Below are positions 6,707 through 13,580 of a stretch of DNA of 13,718 nt, in pieces (position 1 is the first letter of the stretch; each line of letters begins with the position of its first letter). The notes beneath the pieces were generated by a model. It was not told the DNA's origin and made no database searches. It saw nothing but the letters and a program-made list of their open reading frames with translations. The stretch spans positions 1 to 13,718 of the forward strand of contig DAOVKH010000020.1 in NCBI GenBank assembly GCA_030631875.1, in the 5' to 3' direction. This DNA is from Deltaproteobacteria bacterium. Lineage in GTDB: Bacteria > Desulfobacterota > GWC2-55-46 > DRQE01. Position numbers and translations under genes: made by a program.

Positions 6707-7387
6707 TTAGTCTTTGCAGAGGCCTTTGCGCACAGCCATCTTTGTTAGTTCGGCCATATTATGTATGTCGAGCTTCTCCATAATGTTAGCCCTGTGGGTC
6801 TTTACCGTTGAGAGCGAAATGAAGAGTTTTTCGGCAATCTCTTTACTCTTGCCTCCACAAGCGATAAGCCCTAATATCTCCTTCTCTCGAGAGGTGAGGG
6901 TGTCGAATGGTTCCATCTCAGCGCTCTTTTTAATTACTTCTACAAAACTGTTAAAGAGATTATTGGAGATATTCGGACTAACGAACATATCACCGTCTAA
7001 AACTTTTTCTACAGCGGCCAATATCTGAGAGTGATGCGCGTCCTTCAATATATATCCCTTGGCACCGGCTCTGAATGCCTTTATCGCATGCTCTTCATCG
7101 GCATACGCAGATAGAATTATAATCTTTGTGTCGGGAAAATTTCTTGTAATCTGTCTTGTGGCTTCTAATCCATCCATAGAGGGCATGCTGATATCCATAA
7201 AGACGATATCCGGAGAACATTCTTCTACTTCTCTTATTGCTTCCAGGCCGTCCGCGGCCCCGCCCATAACCATATATCGCGGGTTATCGGATAAGACTAT
7301 ATTTAATCCCGTCCGGATAAGGGGGCAGTCATCTACGAGTAATATGCGTATCTTGTCTTCCTGAAATAAAACTTCCTGGGCTACCAT
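6707..7387 (-). CDS. LuxR/NarL-family response regulator
   Basis: A 226-residue DNA-binding regulator. The receiver domain (about 12-128) has acidic D19/D20, phosphoacceptor D65 in IVFMDISMP, S93 in LSAYADEEHA and K115 in GYILKDA. A linker leads to a C-terminal LuxR-type helix-turn-helix (about 163-220) opening LTSREKEILGLIACG and containing STVKTHRANIMEKL, the recognition-helix region. I chose the ATG at 7387 because GGGAG lies 8 nt upstream; an in-frame TTG five codons earlier overlaps that ribosome site. It is the only regulator with a DNA-binding output in the window, so it could be the output arm for the kinase at 1136-2998. It is not in that operon and no dedicated kinase is adjacent. 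Its targets, perhaps including the nearby surface-protein gene, are unknown. Confidence 0.94.
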   Translation of the reverse strand: MVAQEVLFQEDKIRILLVDDCPLIRTGLNIVLSDNPRYMVMGGAADGLEAIREVEECSPDIVFMDISMPSMDGLEATRQITRNFPDTKIIILSAYADEEHAIKAFRAGAKGYILKDAHHSQILAAVEKVLDGDMFVSPNISNNLFNSFVEVIKKSAEMEPFDTLTSREKEILGLIACGGKSKEIAEKLFISLSTVKTHRANIMEKLDIHNMAELTKMAVRKGLCKD

Positions 7388-7902
7388 TGCACTATCTCCC
7401 AAAGCCTATCCCAAATTTATTGGAACAGGTAACAGGTAAAAGGATCCTTCTATGTACCTACGCACTTCTTCTGCTGTAATATCAAGTAATTTTTATTCCT
7501 TGGACCTGGTGTGTTCTTAGAATGAAGTAAGGAATTATGACCGCATTGCGGATATGATAGTTCTGTTGAGCTTAACATTAACGTATACCTTCGTATTTTG
7601 CTATCCATAAACTTCCAATGTTGCACAAAAAAGACAACTCGGAGCATATAAGTTAGGTAAGTTTAATTGTATACCAAAACTTCCTATACCGTCAATCTTT
7701 TTTTAATCAAATTGTTTTGAATTAGGTTTAATGGCCGCGCCAACGGTAATCTTATTTGATGTCAATATCTACGAGGGACTAACCTGCCCCGGCTAATAAG
7801 GGAGACCGAAAATAGTGACATAAGTGGGCTTTAAATGTCCGTAGCTACGTGGGCATAATTATAACGTAAGCAACATATCTGTTATACGTAACGGATAACA
7901 GG
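7388..7902. other. 515-nt intergenic region between regulator and excisionase-like gene
   Basis: AT-rich and divergently flanked. It contains a tandem repeat AACAGGT-AACAGGT (7423-7436) upstream of the regulator ribosome site, a 10-bp palindrome AAGGATCCTT (7440-7449), and TAACGTA motifs at 7579-7585 and close by at 7861-7870 (ATAACGTAAG), ending in an inverted repeat at 7881-7899. One 65-codon minus-strand frame (7450-7647) has no ribosome site and no recognisable protein. A structured-looking stretch at 7770-7840 matches no RNA family I know. Confidence 0.55.
7881..7899. promoter_or_regulatory. Candidate operator before the excisionase-like gene
   Basis: GTTAT-N9-ATAAC is a perfect inverted repeat (with GTTA-N4-TAAC nested inside, 7881-7892) ending 3 nt before the ATG at 7903, so a bound protein would block translation initiation or transcription. 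It includes ATACGTAACGG (7884-7894), repeated exactly at 7972-7982. Autoregulation by the helix-turn-helix product is inference. Confidence 0.4.
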
Positions 7903-8220
7903 ATGAAGCTTGTAGACGTAAAAGAGATTTGCGAATTGCTTAACGTGAAAAAATCGACCATACACGTATGGATACGTAACGGCACGATACCATCGTATAG
8001 GCTAAACGGACTGATCCGTTTCAATATGGATGAGATTATCGAATGGGTCAAAGGCCAGCAAACGAATACTTCTAACGTATATACGTTAAGTAGGAACATA
8101 TCTGAAAATCAGGACATAGACGATATCATAAAAAAGGCCATTTATGAGAGCACGGGTAAGGAGTATGATCCTACTCATAGGGGAAACCAGACAAACCAAG
8201 CCGGAAATGAAGGTGCTTAA
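7903..8220 (+). CDS. Excisionase-like helix-turn-helix protein
   Basis: A 105-residue protein. Residues 1-50 form a MerR/excisionase-type winged helix-turn-helix (VKEICELLNVKKSTIHVWI, then SYRLNGLIRFNMDEIIEWV), the small fold used by recombination directionality factors. Residues 51-105 are polar with a short helix (DIDDIIKKAIYES). It overlaps the start of the integrase remnant by one base in TAATG, so the two were translationally coupled. This xis-int order next to an att site is common in tRNA-targeting elements. The ribosome site is weak (ACAGG just before the ATG). The frame is intact although the integrase is destroyed. It could also act as a repressor of its own promoter; TAACGTA-type palindromes lie before and inside the gene. 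Confidence 0.82.
   Translation: MKLVDVKEICELLNVKKSTIHVWIRNGTIPSYRLNGLIRFNMDEIIEWVKGQQTNTSNVYTLSRNISENQDIDDIIKKAIYESTGKEYDPTHRGNQTNQAGNEGA
8073..8088. repeat. 16-bp perfect palindrome TAACGTATATACGTTA
   Basis: It lies within the excisionase-like coding region (codons for SNVYTL). The half site TAACGTA also appears at 7579-7585, and similar TAACGT or ACGTAAC strings lie at 7861-7870, 7884-7894 and 7972-7982. Confidence 0.6.
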
Positions 8221-8609
8221 TGGCACTTTACAAAAGAGGCAAGGTCTGGTGGATGAGATTTACATAGTGATTACGTATTTACCTCTTCGACTGGAACACG
8301 CCTTGACCAGGGCAACTTAAGAAGGGCTTTTATTCCGGCACGAAAAGAAGCCGGACTTACTGAGTTCAGGTTTCACGATCTAAGGCACACCTTTGCCACC
8401 CGTCTTGTTTTCACTTAGGGGTTGATCTCTACAAGGTACAATGGCTCCTGGGGCACAAGACACCGTCTATGACACAGAGGTATACCCACCATTACACTGA
8501 AAGTCTTCGGGACGCTGTAGGGGTTATGGAAGTACCTCCGGGGAATAGGGCACAAAAAAGCACAATTTTAGCACAGTGCAAAGAAAAGGGGCCACGGCCA
8601 AAGCCGTAA
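8220..8609 (+). pseudogene. Tyrosine-recombinase integrase, internally deleted and frameshifted
   Basis: Three pieces of one phage-type integrase. (1) 8220-8267: MALYKRGKVWWMRFT then stop, the typical first residues of the arm-binding domain. (2) 8269-8418, another frame: a catalytic-domain part with HDLRHTFATRL (the H-x-x-R box), then stop. (3) About 8412-8609, back in the first frame: GVDLYKVQWLLGHK and the nucleophile region MTQRYTHHYTESL, running into the tRNA terminator region and stopping at 8607-8609. Most of the protein between pieces 1 and 2, including the core-binding domain and first catalytic arginine, is gone. Pieces 2 and 3 are joined through a small indel at about 8408-8412. 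It cannot make an active enzyme. Confidence 0.92.
8550..8577 (+). repeat. GCACA phased repeats, right inner arm of island A
   Basis: GCACA occurs at 8550-8554, 8560-8564 and 8571-8575, spaced 10 and 11 bp, one helical turn each. Bases 8560-8577 are identical to 1051-1068. They overlap the last codons of the integrase remnant. Confidence 0.6.
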
Positions 8610-8622
8610 CCCCTTGAAATCA

Positions 8623-8667
8623 TGGTGCCTAGGGAGGGAATCGAACCCCCGACACGAGGATTTTCAA
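8623..8667 (-). repeat. att copy 2: 3' part of tRNA-Phe gene (junction of islands A and B)
   Basis: The same 45-bp block as at 873-917 and 13581-13625. Identity with the intact gene extends left through most of its terminator hairpin (8594-8668 identical, hairpin about 8587-8617), further than for copy 1. It departs from the tRNA right after the anticodon loop (TTTTCAAT then TTCCCG). It serves as the right end of island A and the left end of island B. Confidence 0.88.
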
Positions 8668-8786
8668 TTTCCCGCCTATAAGACCCGTTCTGTGCTGTTT
8701 AGTGCTATCTGTTATTAACTGTTAGGAAAAACGCCGATTCATAGACCGGAGTTTTGATGTTTAGTAGTGACTGATAGTAACTGTTT

Positions 8787-8807
8787 ACTATACGATTACT
8801 ATACACT
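8787..8807 (+). repeat. ACTATAC-N4-ACTATAC phased repeat, copy 2
   Basis: It differs at one base from the copies at 783-803 and 13503-13523. Here it lies on the opposite side of the tRNA-like block, about 120 bp from it. Confidence 0.6.
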
Positions 8808-8865
8808 GGCCTGTTAGGGGCTTATCGCCGCCCCCAAACGAGCAAGAAATTCACTTTAAGGGTGG

Positions 8866-8887
8866 TACAATTAATAGGGGCAGGTCA
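8866..8887. repeat. Left arm of inverted repeat around the efflux cassette
   Basis: TACAATTAATAGGGGCAG plus four bases; its reverse complement is at 13379-13400 with 21 of 22 bases matching. Read away from the cassette it begins TGACCTGCCCC, which resembles IS3-family terminal repeats. It could instead be a REP-like repeat. Confidence 0.6.
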
Positions 8888-9009
8888 AAAGAGAATTGTT
8901 CGTATTCGAGGCTTGTGAGAAGTGCAAGAGTGAAACTGTACTTTTAGGTACGTTGAACGATGCACGACGAGCGTAACGAAGAAGACAGGCAATTATCGCG
9001 ACGCCCTCA

Positions 9010-10200
9010 TCAACGCCGCTTTACTGAACGTCCATCTGAAATTTCATCATCAGGATGCGTAATAACCTGCACTCCCACATCCACACCCGAGACAACCTCG
9101 GTAACGAGCCCGCCTCTTTTACCTATCTCGACGATGCGTCTCCAGGCCTTATTACCCTCCATAACGAATACGGCCCAACCGTCGTTGAATCTAAAGAGCG
9201 CGCTTGAAGGGAGCTGTAGGACGTCTGAACCCTGCCAGAGTATGAAGCGGGCCTCCACGCGGTAGCCGTCGCCGAGACGCTCCCAGAGCGCCTTCTTTGA
9301 GGTTATGTCAGCTATGACGAAGACCCTCTGCTCCTCTACGCCAAGGGCCGAGACCTTTGTGAAGCCCGTCGGCTCGACAAAACGAACGAGGCCTTCGAGT
9401 ACAACCTCACCGCCCCAACGCTCGAATATAACGGGCGTGCCGGGCCTTATGGATACCGAATCTTCGGAGAGTACGTCGACTATGACCTCAAGGGCGCGCG
9501 GGTCGCCTATCTCCAGTAAGGGTTCGCCCTCACGCACAACGCCCTCGCTCTCGTGGTGAAGCCTTAAGACCTGTCCTCCGATGGGGGCGCGTACTATTAC
9601 TTTAGTCGTACCGCTTGCCTCGCCGCTTGAAAAGCTAAGGGCCGTCCTTGCGGCGGTAAGCTCGCCCTTTGCCACCTCTACTGCGAAGTTAGCGGAGCTG
9701 AGCCTTGCCTCGGCGCGCGTGGCCGCGGCCTCGGATTGCTCGAAGTTTTCTTTAGACGCAAAGCCGTCCTTATATAACTCGCTTATACGCGCCAGCTCCT
9801 TTACGGCGTAATCGGCGTCGGCCTTTGTGGCACGCGAATTCTCTTTTGCAACCTTTACGCCTGCCTCTGTCGCCGAGACCCTTGCACGAGCCTCGGCCAT
9901 ACTCCTCGGGTCGAGCACTCGCGAGCGCTGGGGCTCGAGGATCACAAGTGTCGCGCCCTTCTTAACCCCGTCGCCTACGTCGAGCTCAACGCGTCTGGCA
10001 AATCCCGATACGGGCGCCGATATAACGAAGCGGTCCTTTACGCGCGTCTTGCCCTCTTCTTCGAGCGTAACCCTGAAGGCGCCGCGAGTTACCTCCGAGA
10101 CCTCGACCTCGGCGGGCTTTGGCATGAAGCCGTAGACGATGAGCCCGACGACTATCAGGGCCGCTACTATTATCGATATGCTTCTTCTGTTCAGTTTCAT
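9010..10200 (-). CDS. HlyD/MacA-type periplasmic adaptor of an efflux pump
   Basis: A 396-residue membrane-fusion protein linking an inner-membrane ABC transporter to an outer-membrane channel. One N-terminal membrane anchor (about 8-25) is followed by a biotinyl-lipoyl half motif (VISAPVSGFARRVELDVGDGVKKGATL, residues 59-85), a long alanine-rich coiled-coil hairpin (about 100-190), the second lipoyl half (VRAPIGGQVLRLHHESEGVVREGEPLLEI, 203-231), then beta-barrel and membrane-proximal domains. A GGGAG ribosome site 8 nt before the ATG at 10200 lies inside the last codons of the permease gene, 5 nt away, so translation is coupled. It is the last gene of the cassette. No TolC-type channel gene is present in the window, so an outer-membrane partner must be encoded elsewhere. 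The substrate is unknown. Confidence 0.93.
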   Translation of the reverse strand: MKLNRRSISIIVAALIVVGLIVYGFMPKPAEVEVSEVTRGAFRVTLEEEGKTRVKDRFVISAPVSGFARRVELDVGDGVKKGATLVILEPQRSRVLDPRSMAEARARVSATEAGVKVAKENSRATKADADYAVKELARISELYKDGFASKENFEQSEAAATRAEARLSSANFAVEVAKGELTAARTALSFSSGEASGTTKVIVRAPIGGQVLRLHHESEGVVREGEPLLEIGDPRALEVIVDVLSEDSVSIRPGTPVIFERWGGEVVLEGLVRFVEPTGFTKVSALGVEEQRVFVIADITSKKALWERLGDGYRVEARFILWQGSDVLQLPSSALFRFNDGWAVFVMEGNKAWRRIVEIGKRGGLVTEVVSGVDVGVQVITHPDDEISDGRSVKRR

Positions 10201-10205
10201 AAAGT

Positions 10206-12569
10206 TTACTCCCTCGCCTTAAGTACCGATACGAGATCAAGCGTGTCGAGCCGTCGCCTGACTATGAGAGCCGAGACACAGGCCGCTATAAGAACGACGG
10301 TCGTTGAAAACGCGTATGTGCTCGCCTCGACTATGAGCGGTATACGGTAGAGATCCGAGGCCAAGTTTGAGACCATATAGGCGCACAGAGCCCTGCCTAT
10401 CAAAAACCCGATGGGTATGGCAACTATCGTAAGTATCGCAAGCTCTCCCAACAGGATATAAGAAATCTCGCCGCGTGTAAAGCCCAGTACGCGAAGGCTG
10501 GCAAGCTCACGCGAACGCTCGGAGAGCGCGATCCTCGCCGTATTGTATACCACACCGAATGCGATGACGATGGCGAGCATGGTATTTATGAAGGTAAAGA
10601 GCAGCATCTGATCGGACATCGTTTCCTGAAAATTATCGAGGGCGTCTTTCTTGGCGACGGTACCTGCGACGCGCGGCATGTCTTTTATGGTGCGGTATAT
10701 CTCGTCCTGATACTGTGCGTCGATGGCGAGGTTTACTCCCGATATCGCACTCCCCTCTCCCATCAAGCGGTTAAGCGCGACGAGCTCCATGTACGCAGAG
10801 ACACCCGTATACTGGGCGACAAAGCCTACGAGCGGAACCTCTCGCTTCTGACGGCTACCTTCCAAGACCTCGACTATAAGGGTGTCGCCGACCTCCGCGC
10901 CTAAGATCTCACCCAAGTAGTCGGTCAGGAGTATGCCATCCTGTGGAAGCTCTATGGCCTTTAGATTCTTGTCTACCACACGTTGAAGCTCGCCCATGGC
11001 AGGCATGCCCTGAACGCCTGTGCGGTAGGTCTTATGCTCGAATTTGAGCTTAACGGGTACGGCCCTGAAGGGTTCCGCGTATTCGACACCCCTTAGACCC
11101 TCAAAGTCGTGTAACGCGCGCCTCGATGTCGGCTCGATGAATGTAACGGAGATGTCCTCTCTTTGAGAGAGAGCGAACTGCACATCTATCATGTGGTCGA
11201 CCGAGTCCTCGAAGAAGTTACCCATCATAAGTATGGCGCAGGAGAGCGCGATTCCGAGTATGGAGAAGAGCGCCTTAACGGGCCTTCGCTCTATGTGACG
11301 TATTATCATGCGTGTGGGCTGGTGGAAGAACCTTCTCAAGCCCAAGCGCTCGACTATCGTCTCCCTGTAACTCATGGGCGGCTCCGGACGCATAGCTTCT
11401 GCCGGAGGCAATATCATGGCGCGCCTTAAGGCAAAGCCCGTCCCTACGGACGCGGCCGCGATACTTATCAAGACGGCATATACTACAACGTCACCGCCAA
11501 GCTCGAAGTTCAGGTATGGGAACTTATAGTAGGTCTTGTATATACTGCTCAACCCGCTTCCGAGCCACGCCCCGAGTATAAGCCCGAGGACTATGCCGAC
11601 GGTAGAGATGAGTGTTACGAGCTTTGCGTAATGTAGACCTATGTCAAAGTTGGTATAGCCGAATGCCTTGAGTATCGCTATCTGCTCGCGCTGTGCGCTA
11701 ACGACCCTGCCTATGACGACGTTTAGCAGGAAGGCGGCAACGCTTAGAAATATCGTCGGAAAGATGCTCGCCATATTGCCGAGCTGTTTTATCTCTTCGG
11801 ATAGGAAGTGATGCGACATCTGGTCGGCTCTACCGTAGGCGCCGTGGCCGCCGTACGGGGCTAAGATATCGTCGAGGCGTGTTATGACGTCCTCTTCTAT
11901 AGCGTCGGATGTGAGCTTAAGAGTAACCTGGTTAAAGGCACCCTCCATGTCGTATGCGGAAGATAGGGGAGCGCGAACCATCCAGAATATACCGTAACGC
12001 TTAAAATCGGGGAAGAGAGAGCCCGGGCTTATCTGAAATGTATGATCAGGGCTTAGGGCAACGCCCACCACGGTAAGTGTTCTTCGCCTGCCGTTTATCG
12101 TAGCGCTCAGCTCTTCACCGGGCCCGATACCGTGGGCGTCGGCAAAGGACTCTCCTATAACTATCTCGTCTACGCGCCCGGAGGTCGCAAAGCGGCCTCT
12201 TCTTAGATAGAGCCTGTTTAACTCAGGAAGACTACCGTCGGGTATGGATATAAGCTCACCGGTTACAGGGTCGTCGAAACCCTCGATATCAAGGCTCACC
12301 GCCGCGACAACGCGCGTATCGACCTTAAGCACGCCCGGCAACTCGGCTATACGCTGACGCAAACCATCGGGCGCACGCTTAAGCGATGCGAATACATTAG
12401 CAAATTCGTAGTCCTCGTAGTAGGTAGCCCTCGTAGTGCGAAGGGACTCAAGCGTCGTTACGGACATGACAAAGGTCGCGATACCGCTTGCAAGGACGAG
12501 CGCTATGGCGAGGGCCTGGCCCTTCATGGTGAAGAGATCCCTTAAGAGTTTTCTGTCGAGTGGTTTCAT
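10206..12569 (-). CDS. FtsX/MacB-family ABC transporter permease, double-module
   Basis: A 787-residue inner-membrane protein with two FtsX-type modules in one chain. TM1 is at about 16-38, then a large periplasmic domain (about 40-262, MacB core type) and three TM segments at about 267-289, 314-340 and 360-384. Module two repeats the pattern: TM at about 432-452, periplasmic domain to about 650, then TMs at about 655-676, 705-729 and 750-770. AILKAFGYTNFDIG (297-310) and ASLRVLGFTRGEI (690-702) are the paired cytoplasmic coupling loops of this family, one per module. MacB itself has one module, so this chain may work as a single internal dimer. The ATG at 12569 follows the ATPase stop by 20 nt and has only a weak ribosome site (TAGG), suggesting coupling to the ATPase. 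Confidence 0.93.
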   Translation of the reverse strand: MKPLDRKLLRDLFTMKGQALAIALVLASGIATFVMSVTTLESLRTTRATYYEDYEFANVFASLKRAPDGLRQRIAELPGVLKVDTRVVAAVSLDIEGFDDPVTGELISIPDGSLPELNRLYLRRGRFATSGRVDEIVIGESFADAHGIGPGEELSATINGRRRTLTVVGVALSPDHTFQISPGSLFPDFKRYGIFWMVRAPLSSAYDMEGAFNQVTLKLTSDAIEEDVITRLDDILAPYGGHGAYGRADQMSHHFLSEEIKQLGNMASIFPTIFLSVAAFLLNVVIGRVVSAQREQIAILKAFGYTNFDIGLHYAKLVTLISTVGIVLGLILGAWLGSGLSSIYKTYYKFPYLNFELGGDVVVYAVLISIAAASVGTGFALRRAMILPPAEAMRPEPPMSYRETIVERLGLRRFFHQPTRMIIRHIERRPVKALFSILGIALSCAILMMGNFFEDSVDHMIDVQFALSQREDISVTFIEPTSRRALHDFEGLRGVEYAEPFRAVPVKLKFEHKTYRTGVQGMPAMGELQRVVDKNLKAIELPQDGILLTDYLGEILGAEVGDTLIVEVLEGSRQKREVPLVGFVAQYTGVSAYMELVALNRLMGEGSAISGVNLAIDAQYQDEIYRTIKDMPRVAGTVAKKDALDNFQETMSDQMLLFTFINTMLAIVIAFGVVYNTARIALSERSRELASLRVLGFTRGEISYILLGELAILTIVAIPIGFLIGRALCAYMVSNLASDLYRIPLIVEASTYAFSTTVVLIAACVSALIVRRRLDTLDLVSVLKARE

Positions 12570-12589
12570 TACAGCCTACCAGTGAGTTG

Positions 12590-13321
12590 CTACCAATGAA
12601 GGTCACGCGGGTGCTTCTTTACTTTATTGCGCGTCACCTCGGTTATGAGTCCGTCGCTCAAGTGTATTACGCGGTCGGCCATGTCGGCTATATCGACGTT
12701 ATGGGTTATGACGACAGTGGTGGTGCCAAGCTCGCGATTTACGCGGTCTATGGCTTCGAGGACTACAATACCGGTCTTTGAGTCGAGCGCTCCTGTTGGT
12801 TCGTCGCAAAGGAGTACCGAAGGGTTCTTTGCTATGCCGCGCGCTATGGCAACGCGCTGCTGTTCGCCTCCGGATAACTGCGAGGGAAAATGATCCAACC
12901 TCGAAGAAAGGCCGACTATCGTAAGCGCTTCTTCAGGGGTCATCGGCTTCTTGGATATCTCGGTTACGACCGATACATTCTCGCGTGCGGTAAGGGAGGG
13001 GATGAGGTTATAGAACTGAAAGACGAAGCCCACATGCAAGCGGCGGTAATCGGTAAGGTCGCGGTCGGTGGAGCCTGTAAGCCTTTCACCCAGGTAGGTG
13101 ACAAAGCCGTCTGTCGGCACATCAAGACCGCCTATGATATTAAGTAAGGTCGACTTGCCGCTCCCCGAAGGGCCCAGCAGTACTACGAGCTCACCTGAGA
13201 ATAAATCGAGATCCACGCCGCGAAGCGCGTCCACCCGAACATCCCCCATGTGATAGGTCTTCGTAAGGCCGCGAACCTCGAAAACCAACTGGCTTGAAGT
13301 TGAAGCTTCTTTAACAGACAC
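12590..13321 (-). CDS. ABC transporter ATPase, MacB/LolD type
   Basis: A 243-residue nucleotide-binding subunit that powers the permease encoded next. It has Walker A GPSGSGKST (50-58), the Q loop in FVFQFYNLIPSL (Q102), signature LSGGEQQ (149-155), Walker B VLLCDEP (169-175), D loop GALD and switch histidine H207 in VVITHN, all intact. The FYNLIPSLTARENV segment is typical of the LolD/MacB/FtsE group. The start is a GTG at 13321 with AAGGAG 9 nt upstream; no closer ATG gives a better site. It is first in the ATPase-permease-adaptor operon. The C-terminal tail (about 228-243, KKHPRDLHW) is short and basic. Efflux and not lipoprotein sorting is inferred from the adaptor gene in the operon. Confidence 0.95.
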   Translation of the reverse strand: MSVKEASTSSQLVFEVRGLTKTYHMGDVRVDALRGVDLDLFSGELVVLLGPSGSGKSTLLNIIGGLDVPTDGFVTYLGERLTGSTDRDLTDYRRLHVGFVFQFYNLIPSLTARENVSVVTEISKKPMTPEEALTIVGLSSRLDHFPSQLSGGEQQRVAIARGIAKNPSVLLCDEPTGALDSKTGIVVLEAIDRVNRELGTTTVVITHNVDIADMADRVIHLSDGLITEVTRNKVKKHPRDLHW

Positions 13322-13349
13322 GGCTCTACTCTCCTTAAGTTAAAGACAT

Positions 13350-13361
13350 TCTATAATTATA
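13350..13361 (-). promoter_or_regulatory. Candidate -10 region of the efflux operon
   Basis: On the minus strand 13361-13356 is TATAAT and 13355-13350 is TATAGA. No good -35 hexamer lies at 16-18 nt; the expected place falls in the inverted-repeat arm and the short palindrome CAGCT-G-AGCTG (about 13375-13385), so activation or repression by a factor there is possible. Confidence 0.35.
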
Positions 13362-13378
13362 CTCCATAAGTGCACAGC

Positions 13379-13400
13379 TGAGCTGCCCCTATTAATTGTA
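13379..13400. repeat. Right arm of inverted repeat around the efflux cassette
   Basis: Reverse complement of 8866-8887 with one mismatch (TGAGCTGCCCC here against TGACCTGCCCC). It overlaps the promoter-proximal region of the efflux operon. Confidence 0.6.
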
Positions 13401-13502
13401 TCACTCCCATCCTACCCCTCCCCCCCTTATCCGTCAAGGTGGAAATCCACCCCTACTCACCACCTAAAAAAGCCCCATTCCGTGGACCTATTTAGGCTAC
13501 CA

Positions 13503-13523
13503 ACTATACCATTACTATACACT
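13503..13523 (+). repeat. ACTATAC-N4-ACTATAC phased repeat, copy 3
   Basis: Identical to 783-803 and in the same position relative to the tRNA-Phe terminator hairpin, which shows that the similarity between the two tRNA-like blocks extends about 120 bp beyond the tRNA. Confidence 0.6.
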
Positions 13524-13542
13524 TTAGGGGTTCAAACGCAAA

Positions 13543-13573
13543 TAAGGGGCTACGGCCAAAGCCGTAACCCCTT
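13543..13573 (-). terminator. tRNA-Phe terminator
   Basis: A 13-bp stem with a 4-nt loop starts 8 nt after the CCA end and is followed on the minus strand by ATTT. Its one imperfect pair is G-U in the minus-strand RNA. Confidence 0.7.
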
Positions 13574-13580
13574 GAAATCA

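Larger units (their letters stand above)
873..8667. mobile_element. Island A: integrated element in tRNA-Phe, degenerate
   Basis: Defined by the 45-bp tRNA-Phe 3' copies at 873-917 and 8623-8667. It contains, from the right end, a wrecked tyrosine integrase ending next to the right att copy, an excisionase-like gene, and signalling and surface-protein cargo on the opposite strand. An 18-bp direct repeat, GCACAATTTTAGCACAGT, lies near each inner end (1051-1068 and 8560-8577). The integrase being beside an att block fits the usual layout for tRNA-targeting elements. Whether all cargo arrived in one event cannot be told from the sequence. Confidence 0.72.
8668..9009. other. 342-nt non-coding left end of island B
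   Basis: It contains TGTGC/AGTGC at 8691-8695 and 8701-8705 (the island A GCACA motif in the other orientation, 10 bp apart), an inverted repeat TAGTAA-CTGT-TTACTA near 8774-8790, the ACTATAC repeat (8787-8807) and one arm of a 22-nt inverted repeat (8866-8887). No gene is supported. Confidence 0.6.

Noticed and set aside
7391..7402. TTG start five codons upstream for the LuxR-type regulator
   Set aside because: It overlaps the GGGAG that serves the ATG at 7387 and has no ribosome site of its own.
7450..7647. 65-codon minus-strand frame
   Set aside because: No ribosome site, low-complexity composition unlike a protein, in an AT-rich intergenic region.
7770..7850. Possible riboswitch-like fold (GGGAC...GGGAGACC, GTGACAT...ATGTC)
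   Set aside because: Checked against remembered c-di-GMP, cobalamin and SAM patterns; the conserved core bases are not there.
7845..8099. 84-codon minus-strand frame
   Set aside because: Antisense to the excisionase-like gene, which has a clear domain and coupling to the integrase remnant.
8896..8976. 26-codon plus-strand frame from TTG with ACEKCKSE (a CxxC)
   Set aside because: Too short, no clear ribosome site, stop just upstream; could be a fragment of a zinc-ribbon protein but this is not supportable.
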